DNA from: Ignavibacteriae bacterium HGW-Ignavibacteriae-2
GTDB taxonomy: Bacteria > Bacteroidota > Ignavibacteria > Ignavibacteriales > Melioribacteraceae
Reading direction: 5' to 3'
Assembly: GCA_002839805.1 (NCBI GenBank)
Contig: PGYT01000058.1
Span: forward strand, 1 to 40,413
Length of the DNA: 40,413 nt
The position numbers were made by a program, and so were the translations under genes. The notes below the pieces were generated by a model. The model was given only the letters and a program-made list of their open reading frames with translations, ran no database searches and was not told the origin of the DNA. Positions 32,865-40,413 of the stretch are shown here, piece after piece (positions within the stretch are counted from its first letter, which is position 1; each line of letters begins with the position of its first letter).

Positions 32865-35800
32865 CTAATTTCTGTATAATGGATCCAATCCTATTGTTCC
32901 TTTCAAACTTTTAACATAGGATGCGGACTTCAATGTTTTAAGAGTATTTTCAGCGAAATGAATTTTTTCAATAATATTTGCTTTCTCGGACTCCGAAAGA
33001 TTTATGGAATTTTTAAGATAATCCAATAAATATTTTTCGTGCCGCTGCCACAGAGCTATTTCGTTCAATTGTTTATTCAGCAATCTATCTCTGTACCATT
33101 CGCTGTGCAACAAATATTTATAGGTGAACATTTTTCTTATTTCAGGATCCTCAATAGATTTTCCTTCATACTTTTTATTTACCATAAAATGCAGTAAAGC
33201 TTTTATTGGAGGGCAGGCGGCATTAATGCTTCCATCGTTAAAAAATTGTTTGGCTACTCGTTCCTGCGCTTCCACAATGTTTTTTATGCCGTCTGCAAAA
33301 CATTCTAAATCCTGTAATTCGGGCTTCAACATCTCCTGGTTAAATACTTGATCAGGATTTTCAAAAACTCTTCCAAAAAAAGAACGCACAAATTTACCGG
33401 TTATTCTATAACCGAGTCTGCTAGCAAGAATTTTTTCACCTTTATGTTCAAAGTCATTCAATTTTTCTAAGTATTCATTTTTAATTAAGTAATCCGCTTC
33501 GCGTTCCTCTGTGCGCATTCGACCCCATATTTCTGGAATCAATAAACTTACATCGTGATCAACCTTATATTTTGGTCCGATATAACCAGCGGCCGAAGTA
33601 AACGCGTCATATCCTGTAAGAATAAATGAGACAAGAGCGTTATTCAGATCAGTAACCGAGCACAGTGCGTTAAATGGTGCTTTTGTTAAAGCGCCTTCGC
33701 TGCCGGCGCCGGTTGTAGAAGGTGACTTGCCGGTTAAACTGCATATAAAATCCATAAATAATTCAGGTAGTTCCTGATAATGAATAGGATTATAAACTGC
33801 CAGCGGACGAATTCCCTTTTCCGGCGGATTATTTCTTCTGCCAGGAAGCACAGCATTTACTGGAAAATAAACAGGTTTATTTGTCGGAACTTTTCTATAA
33901 AGGCGTGTCCCAACTTCAGCTATATATTTGTCCCTCGCATTTACAATATCTGGTCTGTTCTGAAGGTAACGCATATTTTTAGATGGTTTGCCCTCAAAAA
34001 TTCTAGGATGCGAGGATGACACAAAATAAGAATAATCTTTACTTTTAACGACATCCTCAATCAGTTTTTTTATAGGAACAGTATATTTGTCGAATTCAAT
34101 CGCATCGGCAATAATAGATTTAGCGTCATTTACAGTTAAAGGCTCAAAGTTGGAAATAAACGTATTTGGTGAGGCTAAATCTGCTTCGGCTTGTTTATCA
34201 TAACCTCTGTTAACCGCTTCATCAGGGCGTTGGAAAAATCTGTACTCGCAATTGTCCACAAACTTTAAAGACGGATTTTGATTTTCGGATCCCAAAAATT
34301 CGATATTGTTGGAAGGCAAAACAGTAGATACGCTTATATCATCTTCCTTTTGTATTTTATCAGAAGCAATAAAATCCTGACGCAGTTTATATGTACGCCA
34401 AGCGTGATCTTTAAATAATCCTACTCTAAGATAGCCTGCCACAAGTTTTCTATTAGAAAATTTTAACTCGTTTCCATTTCTTCCGTCTATAATATCAACA
34501 GTAAAATAATCTTTCCAGTTATTGCCCCATTCGGGTCTGTAAAATCGTTTTATAATATAAACCAATCCTTTGATATAATGCGGAATGGTCTGCAGCCAAT
34601 TGTTATATTCATCGTTATACATGGAAGGGGAAGGTGTAAGAAGTTTAATTACCGATCCGAGTGATCTTTCACCGCTGAGAATAGGCCGGCTGGAACCCGG
34701 TTCTTTATAACGGTCTTTATACCTGTTACTGAAATCTTTGTTAATAATTTCATCAACCTGATTGAAATCTTTTTCATAGTCTGCTATAAAAAAAGGACCA
34801 TATAAAATGGCATCGGTTATAGATTTTGAGATTTCGGATTTTCCGCCGCCTGATACTGTGCTTGGTTTATGACAGAAAGTTCCTTCGGCCACAGTGCCTA
34901 TAAGTCTCCATGAAGGGACATAAGGGTTTTTTTCCATCCTTACCTTATATCCGGCTGGATATATGTATGTTTTAGCGGGATGAAGTTTAATCGATTTCTC
35001 ATTATTATTCATCGACCATTTAATACTTTGTTCAACCATATTAAAACGAGCGTCTTCCGGTATATAAATTATATCGTTATAATTTTTATCAACAGCAAAA
35101 CCGTTTTCATTTATTTCCATAAACTCAGAATACATTTTTGTCATTTGTTTGAATGTATGGTCATCTTTTGTCACTTGGTTGTCATCGTGAAATCCATCGC
35201 CTAAATTATAGCTGGAAAAAGCTATCGCCCCGCCGGAGTGTTCTTCTTCCACATTTCCATATAAGTTTGCCGCATAACTTATTTGAGTTTTAACCTCTTT
35301 TTTTGAATATCCGAAATAATTATCAGCAATAATTGTAACAATCACTCCCTCGTCCGTTCTGGCTGTAATTTTGAACGCGTCACCGTCATTATATATCTCA
35401 TTTTCATCTTTCCAGCACATTCCGTCGCGTTTCTGTCTTTCAGTAGCGTTATCAAAATTTGGTAAACCAAATTCTTTCTTTGTAAACTTTGTTAAATGAG
35501 GCGCAAGGATAACGCATCCCGTATGACCGGACCAATGTTCAATATCCAATGCAGCGTCATTTTCGGGTATATAAGGATCACCTGCGTTGCCGAAAATAGA
35601 TTCAACAAAATCCAAGTTGCTTACTAAATTTCCCGGTGCGAAAAATCGTATTTCCATTGATTTCTCAGGACTGATGCCAGGTACTTCCGGACTAACTTTT
35701 GGGCGAAGCATTAATGTCACAAACATTTCAGCTTGAAGTTTTGAGGAAGCTGTATAAGGCAGTCTCAATAACTCGTTTGGAGGCTGCAAAGCCGCCATAA

Positions 35801-36317
35801 GCAGATTAGCGAACACTTTTTTAGGAACAGCCTTTTTATCGTCAGGTATCGGTAATCCTCCTTCGGAAATATGAAAGACACCCTTAGTGGTTCTCCTGTC
35901 GTTTTTGGGATTATGTAAAATTCCCTGCTTAACTCTGTAAGAGCTAATAATATTTGATATAAATTCATCTTTATCCGGAGGGATAGAAAGAACCCTTGCT
36001 ATTCCGTGACTATCCAAAATAAATGTGTTCGAAGGCAGACGAATATTTAATTTATCTCTAAACTCACTTAAATAAGAATCGAGAAAATTTTGAATTCGCT
36101 GATCGGCCGGGCAGAGATAGTTGGATAATAATCTGTTTTTTTCTCTGTGATTTTTGATCAAATCGTGCGCTAAATCAAGAAATTTTGTATCTCCTTTGTC
36201 GTCAAAAAATGGTTGTCCAAGAGCCGCAAGTTTAAGATTTATATATTGAATATGCCTCTTTATTTTGCTCTGTGTTTTACCATCGGGTGTATACCCTAAG
36301 GATTTTTTCAAGTCCAT
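32865..36317 (-). CDS. Candidate pyrophosphate-dependent PEP carboxykinase (PPi-PEPCK)
   Basis: 1150 residues, cytoplasmic. Length and motifs fit the PPi-PEPCK family described from Entamoeba and Propionibacterium, which interconverts PEP plus CO2 plus phosphate with oxaloacetate plus pyrophosphate. PEPCK-like elements are ADNYFGYSKKEVKTQISYAA (331-350), comparable to the Y-x-G-E-x-KK-x-x-FT-x-x-NY strand of ATP/GTP enzymes. A P-loop-like VSGGGKSEISKS follows at 488-499, where ordinary PEPCKs have GLSGTGKTTLS. Others are EIRFFAPGN and a second glycine-rich segment TGKSPSTTGAGSEGALTK (862-879). No signal or membrane segment is visible. meaB lies upstream on the same strand, separated by about 100 bases. 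Family assignment is from memory of motifs and size; ordinary ATP-PEPCK is excluded by length. Confidence 0.6.
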   Translation of the reverse strand: MDLKKSLGYTPDGKTQSKIKRHIQYINLKLAALGQPFFDDKGDTKFLDLAHDLIKNHREKNRLLSNYLCPADQRIQNFLDSYLSEFRDKLNIRLPSNTFILDSHGIARVLSIPPDKDEFISNIISSYRVKQGILHNPKNDRRTTKGVFHISEGGLPIPDDKKAVPKKVFANLLMAALQPPNELLRLPYTASSKLQAEMFVTLMLRPKVSPEVPGISPEKSMEIRFFAPGNLVSNLDFVESIFGNAGDPYIPENDAALDIEHWSGHTGCVILAPHLTKFTKKEFGLPNFDNATERQKRDGMCWKDENEIYNDGDAFKITARTDEGVIVTIIADNYFGYSKKEVKTQISYAANLYGNVEEEHSGGAIAFSSYNLGDGFHDDNQVTKDDHTFKQMTKMYSEFMEINENGFAVDKNYNDIIYIPEDARFNMVEQSIKWSMNNNEKSIKLHPAKTYIYPAGYKVRMEKNPYVPSWRLIGTVAEGTFCHKPSTVSGGGKSEISKSITDAILYGPFFIADYEKDFNQVDEIINKDFSNRYKDRYKEPGSSRPILSGERSLGSVIKLLTPSPSMYNDEYNNWLQTIPHYIKGLVYIIKRFYRPEWGNNWKDYFTVDIIDGRNGNELKFSNRKLVAGYLRVGLFKDHAWRTYKLRQDFIASDKIQKEDDISVSTVLPSNNIEFLGSENQNPSLKFVDNCEYRFFQRPDEAVNRGYDKQAEADLASPNTFISNFEPLTVNDAKSIIADAIEFDKYTVPIKKLIEDVVKSKDYSYFVSSSHPRIFEGKPSKNMRYLQNRPDIVNARDKYIAEVGTRLYRKVPTNKPVYFPVNAVLPGRRNNPPEKGIRPLAVYNPIHYQELPELFMDFICSLTGKSPSTTGAGSEGALTKAPFNALCSVTDLNNALVSFILTGYDAFTSAAGYIGPKYKVDHDVSLLIPEIWGRMRTEEREADYLIKNEYLEKLNDFEHKGEKILASRLGYRITGKFVRSFFGRVFENPDQVFNQEMLKPELQDLECFADGIKNIVEAQERVAKQFFNDGSINAACPPIKALLHFMVNKKYEGKSIEDPEIRKMFTYKYLLHSEWYRDRLLNKQLNEIALWQRHEKYLLDYLKNSINLSESEKANIIEKIHFAENTLKTLKSASYVKSLKGTIGLDPLYRN

Positions 36318-36420
36318 TTTGCTACCTATATTAAATGTCAGTATTTAGTTTATAAACATAAAATTTATTCTATAAATCCGCTGTTAACAGATTATGAATT
36401 TTTTGATCAATAAAATAAAA

Positions 36421-37536
36421 TCAGATAGAGGAATTGGAGTTAAATAATTTAAGAAGTTTTCCCGCGGCTGTAGTAGGTAGTATATTACCTTTTTCAATAT
36501 CTAATTTTAAACGCGGAATTTCGTTTTTTATTATTTCTTTATTATAAAAACTATCTTTTAATTCATCTTCAATCATTCTGAAAGTCCACTCAATTTTCTG
36601 TTCGGTTCTTCTTTTTTCGAAGACGCCTGAAGCTCTGGTGATTTCTACGAACCTTTGCATTACTTTCCAAATATCGGCAGTTCCTTGTCCGGTTATAGCG
36701 GAAGAAACAAAAGCGCGAGTTTGCCATCCTTCGGTAACAGGTTTAAGATAATGCAGCACATTCGCGAATTCCGATCTGGCAATGTTAGCTTTTTGTAAAT
36801 TATTTCCATCGGCTTTATTTACAACAATTGCGTCCGCAATTTCAATTACCCCTTTTTTGATTCCCTGAAGTTCGTCACCAGCTCCGGCTAATTGTACAAG
36901 AAGGAAAAAATCAACCATAGAACGGACAGTTATTTCACTTTGGCCGACACCAACGGTTTCAATAAGAATTATATCATAACCAGCGGCTTCGCAAACAATA
37001 ATAGTCTCTCTGCTTTTTCGAGTTACACCGCCTAATGTTCCGCCGGAAGGGGATGGACGTATAAAACAATTATCCTCGCGCGAAAGTTTTTCCATTCTTG
37101 TTTTATCCCCGAGAATACTCCCTTTGGTGATTGAACTGCTGGGGTCTATAGTTAACACTGCCACTTTATGACCATGTTCAATAAGATACATGCCCAGAGA
37201 TTCAATTAAAGTGCTTTTACCCGCACCGGGCACACCCGAAATTCCAATACGTATTGAATTCCCCGAATGAGGCAAAAGTTTATGAAGCACACTTTGAGCT
37301 TTTTCGAAATGGGCTCTTGCGTTGCTTTCAACTAGAGTTATAGTTTTTGCCAGAAGTACACGATCATTCGTTAATACACCTTTTACAAGATCTTCAACTT
37401 CATGATTTTTAGTCTTAGCTGAATTTATTTTTGTATCCGAAATTTTTTGAACACCTTTAACAACGCGAACTGCAAATTCTTCGCCGGCGTTTTTTGGAGT
37501 CCAATCGGGTTTATATGTATCGTTTTTATTTTTCAT
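36421..37536 (-). CDS. meaB: Methylmalonyl-CoA mutase-associated GTPase MeaB (ArgK family)
   Basis: 371 residues from the ATG at 37536 (an in-frame TTG at 37545 is less likely). It is a G3E GTPase that chaperones B12-dependent methylmalonyl-CoA mutase. Walker A is GVPGAGKST (about 102-110), followed by VLTIDPSSSITKGSILGDKT, PSPSGGTLGGVTRKSRE, ETVGVGQSE and the guanine-specificity motif NKAD. It supports the presence of a methylmalonyl-CoA/succinyl-CoA route, although the mutase genes are not in the window. The neighbouring PEPCK-like gene on the same strand would supply the oxaloacetate end of the same route. Confidence 0.93.
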   Translation of the reverse strand: MKNKNDTYKPDWTPKNAGEEFAVRVVKGVQKISDTKINSAKTKNHEVEDLVKGVLTNDRVLLAKTITLVESNARAHFEKAQSVLHKLLPHSGNSIRIGISGVPGAGKSTLIESLGMYLIEHGHKVAVLTIDPSSSITKGSILGDKTRMEKLSREDNCFIRPSPSGGTLGGVTRKSRETIIVCEAAGYDIILIETVGVGQSEITVRSMVDFFLLVQLAGAGDELQGIKKGVIEIADAIVVNKADGNNLQKANIARSEFANVLHYLKPVTEGWQTRAFVSSAITGQGTADIWKVMQRFVEITRASGVFEKRRTEQKIEWTFRMIEDELKDSFYNKEIIKNEIPRLKLDIEKGNILPTTAAGKLLKLFNSNSSI

Positions 37537-37579
37537 ACAGGTCAAAACAATTTTTCACTAAATATAATTTCAAAAAAAT

Positions 37580-38125
37580 CTAATTTCTAAATTCATCACG
37601 TAAAATACCATACAAAACAATATCTTCGTACACATTATTTTTAAGTATATGTTTTTTTAATGAACCTTCAATCGACATACCACATTTAAGCATAACTCTA
37701 CCGGACGCCGGATTCGTAGTAATATGGTGAGCGTGTATTTTATTTAACTGTAATGTTCCGAAACCATAATTAATAATGGCTTTCAGAGCCTCGGTACAAT
37801 AACCATTACCCCAATACTGAACTCCAATCCAATAACCCGCTTCAGCATTGTTAAACATTTTATTAATAACCAATCCAATAGCGCCAATCAATTTAAAATT
37901 TTCTTTCAGAGTTATCGCGAATATTACTTCCTCTTTGTTAATAAATTTTGTTGTGTGAGTGCTAATCCATTCTTCAGCGGCACCGTCAGGATATGGATGA
38001 GGAATAAACAATGTTGTATCTGCAATTTCCTTTTTACCGGCTAAACTTTGAACCTCTTTAGCGTCATCCAAGGTGAAAGGGCGCAATACTAATCGTTCGG
38101 TTATTACCTTGTTAAAAAAGCTCAT
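37580..38125 (-). CDS. GNAT N-acetyltransferase of the RimJ/RimL type
   Basis: 181 residues. The N-terminus TERLVLRPFTLDDAKEV, the acetyl-CoA region GYWIGVQYWGNGYCTEALKA and the C-terminal NPASGRVMLKCGM followed by EGSLKKH are typical of the RimJ/RimL branch. That branch acetylates ribosomal-protein N-termini or small amines; the substrate cannot be deduced. It lies just upstream of meaB on the same strand with 43 bases between, possibly co-transcribed without functional connection. Confidence 0.88.
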   Translation of the reverse strand: MSFFNKVITERLVLRPFTLDDAKEVQSLAGKKEIADTTLFIPHPYPDGAAEEWISTHTTKFINKEEVIFAITLKENFKLIGAIGLVINKMFNNAEAGYWIGVQYWGNGYCTEALKAIINYGFGTLQLNKIHAHHITTNPASGRVMLKCGMSIEGSLKKHILKNNVYEDIVLYGILRDEFRN

Positions 38126-38317
38126 TTTTGCCTATTAAATTAAATTGTTTATGCAAAAATAAGAAATTGGGCGATGAATTTACCGTTAATAAAACAGTTG
38201 TAATTTAATTGAACTCTGTTTTTTAAACTAACTATAAATCGCTTAGCCGAGTTAGCCGACATAAAATTAGAGAATAGTATTAAAATAACTAATGTAACAC
38301 CGTTGATAACAAAATTT

Positions 38318-40387
38318 TTAGAATACTAAATTTCTTACAAGTTTCCTTGAATCATATGGAGCTTTATCACCACCCAAATATTTGTGAAACCATTCCAAAT
38401 GTGAATTATAATATAATGGCATTGATTTCAGGTGACTTGGCCAGTGTCCATCGTTGTCGAAAATAATCAATCTGGAATCGATACCTTTTTTCTGTAAAAC
38501 TGAAAAATATCGCAGACTTTGCGTATACGAAATTCTGTAATCCTTTTCACCAGTAATAATTAACGTTGGAGTTTCAAAATTGTCCACATAAGAGCTTGGT
38601 GAAACTTTTTTATAATATTCTTTTTTCGTAAAGGGATCTCCTTTAACGTCATAATTCGGGAACCATAATTCTTCAGTTTCAAAATAAAAATCTTCCACAT
38701 CAAATATTCCCATCATCGAAGCCAGGCATTTAAATGGATTTTTTTTCGCCTGAAGCAGATTCATAAAATAACCGCCATAGGACCAACCCATAGCGCCCAT
38801 TCTGTTTTTATCGATATACGGTTGATTGGACATAAAATCAGTAACTTTCATAACATCTGTAAAAACATTCCCATCCCAGCCTCCTGAAATATCGTGAGTA
38901 AAATCCTGCCCGAATCCAGTTGAACCGTGTGGATTTGGAAATGCTAACACATAACCCGAACCGGGATAAATTTGCCAGTCTCCCCGGAAGGAATCGCGCC
39001 ACTGCATTTGAGGTCCGCCATGCACATTTATCACGAAAGGATATTTTTTATTCGGGTCAAAATCGTGCGGTTTAACTACAAACACCTGTATTTTTTTACC
39101 GTCGGCTCCATCTACCCATATCACTTCAGCCGGACGTATATCAATTTTTTGAGCGATCTCCCGGTTGAAGAAAGTAATATCCTCACTAATACCGGTCGTC
39201 AAATTATATAGAGCTATTTCCGTGGGCTTATAAACGAATGAATAAGCATAAATCAGTTTTGTCTGATCCTTTGAGACGGCAAATCCGCTAAGACTTTTCT
39301 CTTCCAAAACTCTTGATATGTTACCAGATTCCAATTCCACTTTTAATACAGGGTTGTAACCTTTTTCATCTATATCAAAATAAATTGATTTAGAATCGCT
39401 CGACCATTCAAATCCGTTAACCCAATTATCCACAGAGGCAGTTAATGTTTTGTGCTGTTTTGTCTTTGTGTTGTAAACGGCAAGCATTATCCTGTCCGAT
39501 TCGTACCCGGGGATAGATTGTTTTGTGTAAGCTATATATTTGCCATCCGGGGAATAAACACCGTGACCGTCGTAAGCTTTATTGTCACCCGTTAAATTTT
39601 CAGCATTATTTCCGTCTAAGGAGGTTATATAAATATCAGAATTTGTAGAAACTTCGGGATCATTTACACGCTTTGACGAGAACACAACAAATTTAGAGTC
39701 GGGCGAAAAATTGTAGTCGTCGCTGCCGCCCGCGGAAAATGTGGGAGAATTAAAAAATCCCGGGGTTAAATCGGTATAATTTTTTTTCTCAATATCATAC
39801 AAAAAAATGTGAGAATATTTTCCATCGTTGTATTCAGTCCAATGCCGAACAAATAAACTATCCGCGATGTGAGCTTGTATAGGTCCGTTATCCATCGCTT
39901 CAGTAATTTTTTTATTGCAGTCTTCATCTGAACCGCACTCGGGAAACACTTGTGCCGTAAAAATTATTTTTCCGCCGTCGGGCGATAATTTAGGAGAATC
40001 AATCCCCGAATAAAAAGCTGTGATTTGTTTTTCTTCTCCGGCTGATAAAGATTTGTAAAATAATTGCGGGGTTCCAGTGCGAGCTGATAAAAAATACAAT
40101 CCGGAATCATCATTAATCCAAACAGGATTATAATCTGCGGAAGAATCACTTGTAAATTGTGATATTTCTTTTGTTTTTAAGTCTTGTACATATATATCTG
40201 TATTTGAGTACGAATTCGGCAAATCATAACTTGTAACTGTAAAAGCAATTTTATTCCCGTCGTTCGAAATTACAGGCACACCCACACTTTTAATTTTATA
40301 CAAATCTTCAATTGCAAAAGCTTTTTTTTGAGCAAATAAACTTCCAGTTAATAAGAGCACCAATAATAATGAAATCCAATTTTTCAT
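38318..40387 (-). CDS. Secreted S9-family prolyl oligopeptidase-like peptidase
   Basis: 689 residues from the ATG at 40387, preceded by GGGAG; a TTG at 40399 in frame is less likely. The signal peptide is MKNWISLLLVLLLTGSLFAQ. The N-terminal half is a beta-propeller with TolB-like repeats (SPDGGKIIFTAQ, SPDSKFVVFSSKR, SPDGKYIAYTKQ, SSDSKSIYFDID). The C-terminal alpha/beta-hydrolase has HGGPQMQWRD, GWSYGGYFMN with catalytic S536, the acid in GEKDYRI (D616) and H648 in NDGHWPS. Cleavage after proline or a related dipeptidyl/acylaminoacyl activity in the periplasm is expected, serving peptide utilisation. Confidence 0.93.
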   Translation of the reverse strand: MKNWISLLLVLLLTGSLFAQKKAFAIEDLYKIKSVGVPVISNDGNKIAFTVTSYDLPNSYSNTDIYVQDLKTKEISQFTSDSSADYNPVWINDDSGLYFLSARTGTPQLFYKSLSAGEEKQITAFYSGIDSPKLSPDGGKIIFTAQVFPECGSDEDCNKKITEAMDNGPIQAHIADSLFVRHWTEYNDGKYSHIFLYDIEKKNYTDLTPGFFNSPTFSAGGSDDYNFSPDSKFVVFSSKRVNDPEVSTNSDIYITSLDGNNAENLTGDNKAYDGHGVYSPDGKYIAYTKQSIPGYESDRIMLAVYNTKTKQHKTLTASVDNWVNGFEWSSDSKSIYFDIDEKGYNPVLKVELESGNISRVLEEKSLSGFAVSKDQTKLIYAYSFVYKPTEIALYNLTTGISEDITFFNREIAQKIDIRPAEVIWVDGADGKKIQVFVVKPHDFDPNKKYPFVINVHGGPQMQWRDSFRGDWQIYPGSGYVLAFPNPHGSTGFGQDFTHDISGGWDGNVFTDVMKVTDFMSNQPYIDKNRMGAMGWSYGGYFMNLLQAKKNPFKCLASMMGIFDVEDFYFETEELWFPNYDVKGDPFTKKEYYKKVSPSSYVDNFETPTLIITGEKDYRISYTQSLRYFSVLQKKGIDSRLIIFDNDGHWPSHLKSMPLYYNSHLEWFHKYLGGDKAPYDSRKLVRNLVF

Positions 40388-40413
40388 TTTTACTCCCAAT
40401 GTTGCAAAATATC

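Noticed and set aside
38243-38259. Direct repeat TTAGCCGA twice in 17 bases
   Set aside because: Only two short copies, no link to a start codon or promoter; could be chance.
1-40413. tRNA, rRNA, CRISPR array, transposase or integrase
   Set aside because: None was recognised on reading both strands. The repeats found are short operators, hairpins or protein-level repeats, and no transposase, integrase or Cas protein is encoded.

Overview
The window looks like a chromosomal segment of a Bacteroidota/Chlorobi-group bacterium, most likely of the Ignavibacteria (inference). Three things point there. Several secreted proteins end in a type IX secretion (T9SS) sorting domain opening with the Ignavibacteria-style motif PNPFNPxTT. 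IspG is the long, insertion-carrying form of this group. Several promoters carry the TAnnTTTG -7 element together with TTTG/TTGACA upstream. The DNA is visibly AT-rich. No tRNA, rRNA, CRISPR array, insertion sequence or prophage was found; most of the window is housekeeping and metabolic genes.

Layout. 1-3000: a histidine kinase/OmpR-type regulator pair on the minus strand, divergent from a secreted charged protein built of three repeats. Between them lie four TTAACA direct repeats at helical-turn spacing, a probable response-regulator site. 3300-6121: an ECF sigma factor, a lone MlaF-type ABC ATPase and radA. 6275-10843 (minus): a zinc-ribbon coiled-coil protein, a Nif3-family protein with an unusual leader (small ORF plus intrinsic terminator abutting its start codon), ispG and a DJ-1/PfpI protein. 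11284-16499: dnaG with a GH13 amylase-like gene, then glycyl-tRNA synthetase, which has no ATG/GTG/TTG start and appears to begin at an AUC. 16692-23441: two tandem VIT/VWA-like T9SS-exported paralogues (the second with a frameshifted sorting domain), then an ECF sigma/anti-sigma/lipoprotein operon. A decayed, bodiless T9SS tail follows on the minus strand. 23735-26902: queD and queE (7-deazaguanine pathway), rpsT and a GlmU-like nucleotidyltransferase. 27053-30711: an outer-membrane beta-barrel-like protein, a BNR/sortilin-like T9SS protein and a ferritin-like helical protein. 31215-32345: an arsR-arsM arsenic methylation pair. 32425-40387 (minus): a small membrane protein, a 1150-residue protein that I interpret as a pyrophosphate-dependent PEP carboxykinase, meaB, a GNAT acetyltransferase and a secreted S9 peptidase.

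How the genes fit together. The PEPCK-like gene beside meaB suggests a C3/C4 node (PEP, oxaloacetate, succinate, methylmalonyl-CoA, propionate) resembling that of propionibacteria. Two cell-surface regulatory units (a two-component system with a secreted repeat protein, and ECF/anti-sigma/lipoprotein) sit next to genes for exported proteins and may control envelope functions. The most checkable novelties are the TTAACA array, the nif3 leader, the AUC start of GlyRS, the two damaged T9SS tails and the PPi-PEPCK candidate.
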